DNA from: Isochrysis galbana
Lineage: Eukaryota > Haptophyta > Isochrysidales > Isochrysidaceae
NCBI GenBank assembly: GCA_018136815.1
Contig: CM030941.1
Coordinates: 3,537,035 to 3,601,034 of the forward strand
DNA: 64,000 nucleotides
Reading direction: 5' to 3'
Under the pieces are notes generated by a model that worked only from the letters and a program-made list of their open reading frames with translations, searched no databases and was not told where the DNA came from. Position 1 is the first letter of the stretch, and each line of letters starts with the position of its first letter. Positions 54,002 through 63,915 of this stretch are shown one piece after another. Made by a program: the position numbers and the translations under genes.

Positions 54002-54785
54002 CTCCCCTTGGAGATCAGTGTAGGTTCACTTCGTAGGTGAGGGAATCTTTCCCCTTGATGCAAGTTACATGCAAGCCCTTGGCCCCTTTGGTGTTTCTTC
54101 CCCTTGGTTGCTACTCAGGGTTGTTCGTTAGAAGCGTCTAGAAGGTTCACGCTCAACGGCAAGATTTCCTCTGTCGTGAAGATATCTCGTTGCGATCTAT
54201 ATCCAAAGTGATCGCCGTGGCCGCGCGACATGACGCTCCCCTTCGGACTCTCCGCTACGTGGGAAGTTACAACGGAGACACGCTCCGGCCGTCGCTGCGG
54301 AGTCCCTCTCTCTCTCTCGCTCTCTCTCTCCGTCTCTCGCGACGTGTTTGAGTTCTCGGTGATTTGGGGTCGCGGTTGCTTGATAATTTGCTTGTTTTGG
54401 GTGAATGATTCCGGTGCGTTCGTGAGTCGGTGTATCCTGTTGTTCTCAGCTTCGTTGTCCGTCGTTGTTCGCTGCGTCGCTGCACTCAAGCAGCCTAGGC
54501 TCCCTCCCTGAGGGAAGAGTTCTTTGTAGGTCTAACAATCTCTTAAAACCCAACACACTAGGGCCGCTAGGAGCGCCTCGCCGCCCCACAGCCCTTCGTT
54601 CGCCGTTCGTTCCCCGTCCAGACACCCGAATGGGGTTGCCCGACCCAGTCCAGAATTTCATTCACCCGACTCCCGGTGGGGAGGAGGGCCAAAGCGCCGC
54701 GCTAGCCGCCGGTGCTGCTCGCGACGGAGTGGCTCAGAGCCCTCCGGCTCCGCTCGACTCGACAACCCCTTGCTCCGTTTAGGAG
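54002..54785 (+). mobile_element. Copia internal fragment and 3' end
   Basis: 54002-54370 matches the leader-like segment found inverted at 10440-10950. The sequence then runs to a short coding 3' end (..TTPCSV stop at 54779) and the AGGAGGGGG polypurine tract before the LTR. The reverse transcriptase and RNase H domains are missing, so this is internally deleted. Confidence 0.6.
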
Positions 54786-54789
54786 GGGG

Positions 54790-55105
54790 TGTTACGGATG
54801 CCCCTCCATCCTCTCCTACGTTTACTTTCTAAGTCCTGCGAGATCTCCTCTCCCCTCGCTCTTCACGTGAGGAGAGGCGACGGGCCTCCTCTCTTCTTTC
54901 CTTTTCTTTCCTCTCTTTCTCCTTCGCGTATCCCGTTACGTTAGTTATCTACGTGTTACTGTGAATGTGCGTGTGATAGTGGTGTGGGAGAATTATAAGA
55001 GGAATTTTATCCGGTTCTGTTCTAGAGAGAGCGCGAGCGATGGCGTCGCTCTCACTCCTCTCGGCCGCCCTGGTCACCATGATGGTGCCAGGGCGATAGA
55101 AGAGA
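54790..55105 (+). mobile_element. Copia LTR, family 1
   Basis: TGTTACGGATGCCCCTCCAT at the start. Matches 8485-8813 in opposite orientation, with shared CTTCACGTGAGGAGAGGCGA, TACGTGTTACTGTGA and GGCGTCGCTC..CTCTCGGCCG blocks. It lies inside the long-TIR element. Confidence 0.75.
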
Positions 55106-55870
55106 GGGAGGTTATGCTGTTAAAATAAAAGACGGAATTATCGTAGAAATAATTTAAATCAATCAAAGAATATTTTTATGAAAAAATACTTTTCACTTTT
55201 CAATTAATTATTCGAATAATAAAAAATCAAAAACGGAATGAGCTAATTAAATATAATTTATTATAATATTTTTACGAAAACATACTTTTCAATGAATTAT
55301 TCGAATAAGAATCAAAAACGGAATTAGTGTATGGAGTATGGATAATTTTAATTAATTAATTACAATTCATTATAATTTTTTCGAAAATACACTTCTCAAC
55401 GAATTATTCAAATTAAAGTTTAGTGAAGTGTAATAGTAATAAAATCATTATTTAGATTTAGTGACAATAATCAATAAATTTGATCCTTAAAAATGTTGAA
55501 TTAAAAATTATAATTTGATCGTAATTATCTTAGTAAACCTTAGTTTTTAAAATGAAGACTTGTAGTCATAGTCATAGCGTCGTTTGAATAAACACATAAC
55601 AGTAAATTTTATTTGGTTTTTTGTGGTTTTTATTTATTTTAAATATTCTTAAATCTTAATATTTTACTTGACGAGATCAAAATGACCAATATTTAATTTA
55701 ACTTGAATTTTTGGTTTGATGTTTTATTTTTACTATTTTTATATTACGTCTTTAATTCAATTACCATATTGTACTTATGTATTATATTTTAATATTAATC
55801 CTAGTAACTTTATGTCATTTCTAATTCTAAAACTGTTAGCTGTTAGATACTCTAAGTTTTAAAAACTAAA
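55106..55870. other. AT-rich island of unknown origin
   Basis: About 760 bp, strongly AT-rich, in an otherwise GC-rich window. TTATTCGAATAA/AAAAACGGAATTAG-type segments recur loosely three times (about 55140-55430), hinting at diverged internal repeats. No ORF longer than chance and no tRNA or rRNA piece is recognisable. Edges coincide with the copia LTR (left) and a purine tract (right). Confidence 0.8.
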
Positions 55871-56389
55871 ACTGTTTTTACGGGGGAGAAAGAGAACAGA
55901 GAAAAGAGGAGAAAGGAGAACAGAGGATAGGAGGGAGGAGGGGGGAAGAGAGAGAGAAGGAGAGCGAACCAAAGAGAGGAGGAACCCCCCTGTTTGCTAT
56001 CGGGGGATTTCCTCTTCCCCCGATAGCTATCGGGGGGTCCGCTTACGGCACCCCCCAGGAGCTATCCCCCGATAGCTCTCGGGGGATTCTCTCGGTCCCC
56101 CGGTAGCTCTCGGGGGGGCTGTTGGCGATCGGGAGAAAATTTCCCCCCGATAGCTATCGGGGGCCCCCGAGAGCTCCTGGGGGGCGTTGGCTCCTGGGGG
56201 GTAACACATACACAGCACACAGCACACAGCTAAAGCTGCTGACGCTCGGTGTGAATGAAGGAGGTGAAAGAAAGCGAAGGTGATGCCGTCGTCTGTTGAT
56301 TGGAGTACAAAAGTGCACGAGGGTGTGGCAGGCTCCCTGCTGAGAAGAGGGGTTGGGGCGCGTCTTGCCCGACCCGATTGCTCGTTCGA

Positions 56390-57941
56390 ATGAGACTGTT
56401 CAGTGCCTCGGCCTCACCGGCCTTTGTACTCCTCGTCGCACGGGCGTCCAGCCATCTAGCTGTTCCGTCGCTGCTCCCCTCCGGTGCAAACGCCATCATG
56501 GGACGGGCTGCTTCTCCCAGGTGCTGCACTCAGCCACCGCTCTCGTCAACCTCCTCTGAAGTCGCTGCAGACGATCTGCCGACCGCAGGGAAAGTGGCTC
56601 AAGGGCCGCCACTGAGCCCGAGTGAGCTCCGCGAGCAAGTCAAAAGCGGACTGCGTCAGATGGACAGAGTGTCATCACTGGAATTGATGCGAGCCCAGGC
56701 GCAGGCTATTACCGCCGGTGTTAGTGACCTCATGGAGATGATCGAGGAAGCTCAGTCCCAGGGTGCTTCCATCACCAAAATGTTGTCTTCTGGCGAACAG
56801 GTCCTTGATCGCCGACGGCTCGATGAGGTGTTGTCCATGCAGCTGCCTGTGCTCATGCGCCCAGAGTTTCCGCAGTTCATGCAACGTGCTCTACAAAAGG
56901 TTAAGTCACCCGTACAGCAGCTCGCGCTGCTTGAACTCAATCGCTACGTCCTGGGAGCCTACGAAGAAATAGCGGATGGAGTAGTCGATCTTCACTGGCA
57001 ACAGCTTAACAAATTACGTGAATTGTGCGTTGAGCCTATGTGTCCAAGCTGGTCAACACGCAGGAACCATCCTCACTTCGTCTGAGGCAATCCCAAGTGC
57101 CCCGCTCGGATGCCCTTACTAGCAGCATCATAGCCTCTCATCCGATGAGTTTCGCCGCTTGTTCCATTCGTCTTTTCACCTGCTCTTTTTCGGGTTGCAC
57201 AGGTGTGATGCTGCGGCAGATGGTGGTCCAGATGGGGTTCAGGCAACGGCCGAGGCCATGCGCGCTGAGCTTGACTCTGATTTTTGCAATTTCCTCAATG
57301 AGGCGATTGAGCAAGAAGAGGGACGCTTGCGTGGGCGAGGCATAAAACCTGTTCCAGAGCCTGGACCCTATGTCACGCCTCTCGATGATGAAAAGGAGAA
57401 GAACGCCAGCTGGAAGGCCGGCCACGATGAAGAAGAGGGGAGCGGGCCAGCACAATGGCCAGGCACTTCGGCGGCATTGGAGGAGGCGGCGCGTGCTGTT
57501 GCAAGTAGGAAGGGTCAGGAAGAAGATCAGGATGGGGTGGTTGTAGGTAGCAGCATCGATGAGCAACAGTGGTTGTTGGTGCTCCGCACTATCAAGCGTG
57601 GCGTCTATGCCCTGTTGGCGAAGACGAAGGATGATGATATTAAGCAGGTGCGGCATGAATCCGCATGAACCTTGGTGCACACGACACAGTACGGATAGCC
57701 CCTTCATAAATCCCATGCGTGTTGTGCGCAGGTGCGGTACATCTGCAACCTTGCTTCATTCTCTGCCCGACGCGAGCTTACTCGTCGGGTCCTGGATGAG
57801 CTCACACCGAGTGAGCGCGCTGGGTTCATCGACACTGTGAGACGAATCGCGGACAACCTATCTGTGCCGCGGGGCGAGAGGGACGAGGAGCTCCGTGATC
57901 GTGTACAAGAGATTTGCGACGTGATAGATCGCACGGCCTAG
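56390..57941 (+). CDS. Targeted helical protein of unknown function
   Basis: Three exons keep phase (56390-57024, 57203-57647, 57732-57941) and give 429 aa. The N-terminus (MRLFSASASPAFVLLVARAS) reads as a signal peptide followed by a Ser/Arg/Pro-rich stretch, compatible with plastid or secretory targeting. The rest is helical: SLELMRAQAQAITAGVSDLM, LQKVKSPVQQLALLELNRYV, NFLNEAIEQEEGRLRGRG, an acidic linker, then LRTIKRGVYALLAKTKDDDI, VRYICNLASFSARRELTRRV and GFIDTVRRIADNLSVP. I recognise no named family. The regular helical repeats and clean splice junctions make it a real gene. An in-frame Met lies 30 codons upstream (56300), but the internal Met places the hydrophobic stretch at the terminus. 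Confidence 0.72.
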
Positions 57942-58888
57942 TGAATCAGGAAGCCCGATTCATTTCTCACCTCACACCACGTTGAGTGGGGTCTTGACGG
58001 ATCCTTGACGTCATGGCCGAACTTTTTGAGTGCGCGTTAGTTGCATTCTCGATCCCTCTAACCTCCACTAGGGCGCGCACCCAATACTTGTAGCCATGCG
58101 GGTTGCTGAATCCCGCTCTCCTTGCTAGCGGCAACCCCAGCCTCTCTCAACCCCCCCCCCCCCCCAAATGCACGAAGTATTCAAAACGCCAAAATCTCGC
58201 CAAAAATCCATTTCTAGATATTTTGCCCTACCCCCCCCCCCCCCACGCGTGCTTTTGGGCGGCGACGCGGCTGCCGATATCGACACGGCCTGGGGGCGCT
58301 TTGCGCGCGATTGGCGCCGCTGGGTGGGCGGTTTCTGGCTATTTCATATAGTAGTAATAATACTATTGAGCGTTAGTACCGCTACTCCCACTAGCCTTGT
58401 ACCAACGAACACGAGAAGCCACGACGCACATGACCGCACCAGTTCCCACGGCACAAAGAAAATTGAGCACCTGATCATACCTCCCCCCTCGCAAGCCCCC
58501 GGCTCCCGTTGGAACTCCCCACAAGCTCATTGGGGCGAAAACCCTGTTAGTCGCCAATGTAACATGTACATTATTGAAGACTTACCAGGGAAAAGCACGG
58601 GGGGGGGGGGGGGGGGCGAGCCCTTGCAGTCGTCCCGTTGAGAGTGAAAGGCCCTTAGGGCAAGCAAGCCAGCCTGCCCGAGCGATCCTCTGCAGAATAA
58701 ACGACGGCGCCCGGGGAACCATACCTTGAGAGGGCATCCCCGGGCGAACTTGCGCCGCTCCCTCCGCTCCTCCGTTTGTCGCCAGCCCTCCACTCCGCCC
58801 GTTTACTCATGTAAACGGGACTCGGTACTCGGTTATCATTGATCATTGAATCCCCGGTTCGGGGAGCGGCGGATCCCGCACTCCCACT
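57942..58888. other. No gene seen
   Basis: Poly-C/G runs at 58150, 58231 and 58600. Frames crossing these runs are low-complexity and lack motifs. Confidence 0.5.
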
Positions 58889-58903
58889 CTCCACTCTCTC
58901 TTT

Positions 58904-60545
58904 TAAACTTCATAATATTCTTACCGCACTCGCGGCGAATGGAACCACTACCTACACGTACGTAGTATACTTTCTTAGGCTCAGGCCAAAATATCTAGAC
59001 AGTCCCGGGGATATTTGCAGTGGTCCAAAATACCACAAGATATTTGGGGGGGTATCCGGGATATCTCGGGATATTTGGGGGGGTGGGGGCGCCCAAGCGC
59101 CCAAGGCCCCAGGGCGAATACAGGGGGGGGGGGGCGAATACAAGGGGGGGGGGGGGCTGTTGGCTGTTGGCGCGTTGGCGCGAACGCGAACGCGAATCCA
59201 TGAGCCCCCCTCCCTCCCCCTTGCTCCCCATTAGGTGAAATGGCGTGTTTCAGTAATAAATGGGAGAGTGTGAGTGTGAATTCTTGTTTGGAGATCGCAC
59301 GCGCACGCACCCGCAGGCCCGCAGGTCAGCATGTAGCGCCACGAGGACAAGGACAAGGACCACGAGGACGAGGACGAGGAGAGCGAGGGCAGCACTGACA
59401 GCGCCAACGACCACGTTGATCTCACGGACGAGTCCTAGCTGTACAAGAAGGGGTCGGCCGTTAGCCACGACACCTTCCTTGGGCATGGGCAACGTCATCG
59501 CGTTGGGCAAGGGCACTCTCCACGGCGCCGAGAAGGTGAATGTGAATGTGAATGTGTGTCATAGTACTATGTACTTTATTTTAAGCACTATTGCCATGTA
59601 CAAAGATATATGTCTTAAAGCTAGGGTACTCGACTTATAATACGTTAAAGACGTATTTTATTTGATTTTTGAACCGGATATTTCGAAGATATTTGGGGGG
59701 CCGCACGGGATATAAACGAGATAGTAGTATGTCGTATTAGAACGGGATATTTCGAAGATATTTGGGGGGTCGCGCGGGATATAAAAAGGATATGTGCCCG
59801 GGATATATGGGGGTAAAAAACGGGATATTTTGGCCTGAGCCTATACTTTCTACACCCCCACTCCCCCAGCCCTTCCCCCCCCGCCATCAGGCGGCTCCCC
59901 CCGTCCGTGCACTACTAGGGGGATAGGGGTGAAGGGCTTAGATCTGGTCCGGTGGCCGGCCCCCCCCCCCCCCCCGGTGATCCGTTCCCCCCTTCCTCCT
60001 CTGCCTACCGGGCTGGTGGCGGCCTCAGACCCGACTTATCCTGTAAACAGGTGCGGGACTTACCTATTTTCCGGTGAGCGGAGCTCTCGCTCCGCCCACC
60101 CCCTTCTCCGCGCTCTCTCTCCCCTCTCCTGCAGGCACGCGCGATGGCGCGCCTGCGACGAGGCCTGCAGTTGCCCCTGGCGACCCCGGGATGGAGGCTC
60201 CTGGAGGCCAGCTCAGGGGGCACAGGAGGCTGGGGCTGGGCCGTGGCCTCCCCTGCCTCTCCCTCGCTGGCGCTCCTGGGCCTCAGGGGCCCCCACTCTG
60301 CACCCGTCTGCCTGTCGAACAGGGGGGGAGGGGGGGTTGGAGCGATGGGCTGGCCACGAGGGGCCAGGACGAGCGAATCAGGCGAGCCTGTGTCAGGGAG
60401 AGAGTGGGTCAGCATGGCAGTGGGCTCTTGGCAAGCCATCAGGCAAGCCAGGAGAGTGGGTGGTTCCTCCCCCATGGCAGGGGAGGAGTGGAGAGGGGGG
60501 GGGGCTCGTGCCCCCCATGGGCGAACTAAGTATAAACTTAGTTCA
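58904..60545 (-). mobile_element. HR1 retroposon, split by a hAT-like element
   Basis: CTCCACTCTCTCTTT is duplicated at 58889-58903 and 60546-60560. The minus-strand 5' end (AACTAAGTTTATACTTAGTT) is at 60545 and the 3' tail (GAATATTATGAAGTTTAA) at 58904. Subtracting the 868-bp insert and its 8-bp duplication leaves about 766 bp, matching the intact 756-bp copy at 38509. Confidence 0.85.
58976..59843. mobile_element. hAT-like DNA element, 868 bp, nested in HR1
   Basis: Perfect inverted ends TAGGCTCAGGCCAAAATATC and a duplicated TACTTTCT on both sides (58968-58975, 59844-59851). Subterminal regions carry repeated GGATATTTGGGGGG/GATATTTCGAAGATATTTGG motifs. The middle (59240-59640) is a different kind of sequence with CACGAGGACAAGGAC-type repeats, perhaps captured DNA. 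No transposase is seen. Confidence 0.87.
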
Positions 60546-60849
60546 CTCCACTCTCTCTTTGCCCTCTCCTGAAGTCGCGTTCCGTCAAAAGAGGGCCAGG
60601 TGATTTTTTTTTCACTCAGAATGCTTGTTTTCTTTTTAGGTAGGAATGCCACAACAATTCCTCCAGAGTATTATTATTACGAAGATGAGTACAAAGCTAA
60701 TCACGACATACAAGGACGCGGCGCATATTGGGGTTGGCAGAAATATCCGGATATATCTACTGGATATTTATTTGGGCTGATTTTGGCAGAACCAGCTATC
60801 TCCGGATATTTGGGTGGGAGTGTTGGATACTTGGTGGATATTTGGGTGA

Positions 60850-61376
60850 GTGTGGGGGACCTACGCGAAAACAAAACCCTCGCAGATAAAAAACAAAACC
60901 ACCGAGGGGCGCGTAGCTCGCCTGGGGGTCACCAGCGAGGTCCCACAAAGAGGACATGGTAGCCCATCCATGGTCCATGGGGTTGGTGAGAGGTCTGGCC
61001 AGGCCTGTGCCTCGTGCGCTGTCGCACGAGGTGCCAGTGCCGCGGCGTTGTAGGGGCCCAGCCTTGCGGCTTTCCCTACGGGGTACGGCTCTGACGAGCC
61101 AATTTGTCACAGCTGCTGGGTGGTCTTGAGTGGCTGGGAGGAGTTGAATGAGGGCTGTGGTGGCCATGTTGGGCCTGGTGGACTTGCTGGTGCTCGGCTG
61201 TCTGTGTCTGGGGTCGGCACGGGACGAGCGTCTCGTGCGCACCTGGGTCGGGGGGGCGTCCGCTCGCGGGCGCTTCGAGTGCGAGGCGTCGAGCTTGGCC
61301 CGATCGTCCATCGCGGCGGGGGTGGCGGCAGGGGGGGAGAGGAGCGGCGCGCGCTCCATGACCCTATCTTTTTAAA
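60850..61376 (-). pseudogene. Retroelement ORF1-like N-terminus
   Basis: A minus frame starting at 61359 reads MERAPLLSPPAATPAAMDDR and continues Arg/Ser/Thr-rich for about 170 codons into GATATTTGGGTG-type repeats. Its start resembles the equivalent point near 35435 (ATGGAGCGCGCCGCCGC). It is probably a short relic of the same retroelement ORF1. Confidence 0.35.
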
Positions 61377-61734
61377 GATATTTGGGGAGAGGCAGGAGAG
61401 GTCAGGGGCACTGCCCCAATCTCCACTGTCCCCTGAGCACTGAGCTGCCCCAACTGGTCCTCTGGCCTCTAGGAGCCCGAGAAAAAAATCTTAATATAAG
61501 ACGAACATGAACATAAACATAAACATGAACATAGACATGAGACATAAGATACATGGACACGGGCGACGGGCCAGGCCAGGGCGGGCGATTCAGGCGTGCC
61601 CTACGACGGGCAAGGCGGGAGTCACTCACCAACGCCATGGCACATCGTGGGGGGAACTCCGTCAAGGGGATCCAAGGGGTATCCTCGGACACCCAGGAGA
61701 GATTGGGAAAATAATTAAGATTCATGGACCGGGA

Positions 61735-61889
61735 CACGCCGCCTGCCACCGAAAGCCCCATTCACCGTGCCCCTACCCCTACGTAGCGCACGAGCCGTGA
61801 AGCGGGTGGAAGGAGTGGGGAGGGACGCGGGCGTGGCTGCGAAGAGTTTGAGCAAAGCCACGCTTGTGGTGAGGATTTTAAGAAATTTT
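61735..61889 (+). mobile_element. SINE-like retroposon, 155 bp, with 14-bp target duplication
   Basis: TTCATGGACCGGGA flanks it at 61721-61734 and 61890-61903. The body has CCGAAAGCCCCATTCACCGT, GTAGCGCACGAGCCGTGAAG, GCGGGCGTGGCTGCGAAGA and GGTGAGGATTTTAAGAAATT, a diverged form of the tail family. Confidence 0.82.
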
Positions 61890-62042
61890 TTCATGGACCG
61901 GGAAATAACATTCTAATATGTGGCAACAAATAATGTGGCGTCAGCAAAGATGACTGGGGCGAACGAAACAGTGGAGCTACGTTGAGACCGGCAACAGAGC
62001 ATTCAGGTGCGAGAAACCCGTCAAAACACGCGTAAATTGGGC

Positions 62043-63098
62043 TTAGAAATAGGGGAAGGTGGCCTTGCCATAGCCGAAGGCGTCAGGCAATGCGGAGTGC
62101 GTGACCACGCCCGAGAAAGCGATCATGGCAGCGCGGCCGTGCGTGAGCTCAGCAAGCTTGTACTTCTCAGCGTTGGGGGACTTGAGGAGCATGAGCGGGT
62201 CGAACCCAAAGTCGCCGGCCTCGCGGTTGGCGCCCGACATCTGCATATCGTAGATCTGCTTCCCACCGATGGTCTCGAAGGTGCCGACCAAAAGCAGGAG
62301 GCTGAAAACAAGGACGGATCTGACGTGAGCAAGTCGCGTGCGGGGAAATGGGACTTTGTTCGAGGCAGCTTTTTGTCAGCGGCAGCAACGCCACCGACAC
62401 AATCGCGGCGGCGCAGCATGGTGTGTGTACTCACAGGAAGAGCTCGTAGCCCACGGTGGCGTCATGAGCAGAGAGCGAGGTGAGGCCAGCATACTTCTCG
62501 CCCGGGAAACGGAGGCCAAGGTCGACGGCAACGTAGCCCTGCAGATGAGGCGAGGAAACGGAGGCCAAGGTCGACGGCAAAGGCGAGTGTGCTGATGAAA
62601 TGATAAGCATGCAAACGCAAGGACACGATTCCGCAACCACGCAAGCGGCGCTATCGCTCGAAAGTCTCAGGGCGGGCATCCTCACCGCCCATGCAAGCTG
62701 CGCCATGCGTCCGTGCTTCAGCTCAGCCTCGCGCATCCACTTGATGTTTTCCGGGGTGGAAAGACCAAGGGGGTCGAAGTCCACGTTACCAACCATGCCC
62801 TGGAGGTGCTGCGATGCAATGGGGAGACGAGGATACGGCCGATTCAGAGATTAGAGGAGTGCACATTGCCAAGCTAGGTACTCCGCAAAGGTCTTTCAGG
62901 TCCCTATGCCTGACGGTGCCCAGCGCCCGCATTTAGGGCGGCGTATCGGGACGAGCCGGCCGACCGGTTTACCTCCTTGGCATCCATCATAGGCATCGAC
63001 TTGGACTTGGCCATCATCGCCACGGTCGCGCGTGGCGAGGCAACAGCGCCCATCGGCGCAATGTTGAGAGCGAGCGGCGAGAGGGCAAAGGACAGCAT
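62043..63098 (-). CDS. Fucoxanthin chlorophyll a/c light-harvesting protein
   Basis: LHC proteins of chromist algae bind chlorophylls a and c and fucoxanthin in thylakoid membranes. Four exons on the minus strand keep phase: 63098-62973, 62808-62686, 62538-62435 and 62301-62043, giving 203 aa. The N-terminus ([20 protein letters not shown]) is a signal and transit-type presequence. [20 protein letters not shown] and [15 protein letters not shown] form helix 1 with its chlorophyll-binding Glu. A second membrane helix follows [20 protein letters not shown]. Helix 3 has [20 protein letters not shown], with GDFGFDPL just before it. The exon-2 acceptor could instead be 9 bp further on. Intron 2 contains a duplicated piece of exon 3. 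Confidence 0.93.
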
Positions 63099-63705
63099 GT
63101 CTACGGCAGAGCGGAGGGCGTCGCGAGGGGTGAGCGATGCCGGCTGTAGTTGTCTGTGCTGACCTGAGCCAGGGAACACTGCACCCGCCAGCGACTCTTC
63201 GCGTGCGGGCAAGGCAGGGAGGGCAGGCTGTGTTCCGGCCTGGCGCTGTGCCTCGGCACCTGCGGGGGATGATGCACAGAGCGGAGGAGGCAGTGTGGCG
63301 CGGAGGGCGTGGGGCCAGAGAGCACAGACTGAATGGAAGAAAACGAGGAGAGTGGCAAGTAATCGGGCGAGGCGAGGCCCCTTCCCCGCCCCCCCCCCCC
63401 CCCCTCTTCCCCTCCCCGCGCGGGCCGGACGAAGAAAAGAAAATGTCCTCCCCGCTCCCCGCGCGCGAGCTCCGCCTGCTTCCCAGCCGCGCAAATTAAC
63501 TCGTGGCTCGCGGGCGCCCCCCCCCCCGCCCCCCCCCCCCGCCCTTCCCCCCCCCCCCCTCCCCCTCCCCCTCAGCACCCCCTGCCCCCCCACCCCTCGC
63601 CCCGCGGGCGGCCCCCGAGGCCCCCTCCTCTCTCTCTCCCCCCCCCCCCCCGGAAAATCACCCCACCAGCCCTCCTATTTCTCTAAACTCCCGACTTCCT
63701 CCACA
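63099..63705. promoter_or_regulatory. Shared upstream region of two divergent LHC genes
   Basis: The two light-harvesting genes start 607 bp apart and point away from each other. The interval is C-rich toward the right (63385-63655, several C9-C12 runs). No specific light-responsive element can be read by eye. Co-regulation is an inference from the arrangement. Confidence 0.4.
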
Positions 63706-63915
63706 ATGCTCTCGCTCGTCTCCGCCTCGCCCTCGCTGCTGGCCCCCGTCGTGACGCCGCGCGCGCCCGCGCCAGCCATGGCGGCCGAGCGCTCCGCCTC
63801 CATCCCCTTCCTCAAGAAGCCGCCTGCTCTTGATGGCTCCATGATTGGAGATGTTGGCTTTGACCCGCTCGGCTTCTCGACCACCATCACCGAGCTCGGT
63901 GGAGACCTCAGCTAC
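63706..63915 (+). CDS. Second light-harvesting protein, first exon only
   Basis: The 70-codon exon starts [20 protein letters not shown], a presequence, then [20 protein letters not shown] and [19 protein letters not shown], the conserved entry to helix 1. It ends at a GTGAGT donor (63916) and the gene continues beyond the window. The [20 protein letters not shown] block is classic for FCP proteins and is more canonical than the corresponding part of the gene at 62043, so the two are not a recent duplicate pair. Confidence 0.9.

Larger units (their letters stand above)
53892..56206. mobile_element. Long-TIR DNA element with 4-bp duplication, 2.3 kb
   Basis: The left end TGTTACCCCCCCAGGAGCCA and about 109 bp after it match the inverted right end (..TGGCTCCTGGGGGGTAACA) with only a few differences. 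Both arms include repeated (C)CCCGATAGCTATCGGGGG palindromes. CATA flanks both sides (53888-53891, 56207-56210). Ends starting TGT, TIRs of ~100 bp and 4-bp duplications are features reported for Ginger-type elements, but no transposase or integrase is present to confirm it. The interior holds copia debris and an AT-rich block. Confidence 0.72.

Noticed and set aside
55075..55095. TGGTGCCAGGGCG as a primer-binding site after an LTR
   Set aside because: The same bases occur at the end of the 8485-8813 LTR, which is a 3' LTR, so they belong to the LTR itself.
58103..58641. Plus-strand frames of 82 and 157 codons
   Set aside because: They cross C-runs and low-complexity sequence, with no family signal and no supporting splice structure.
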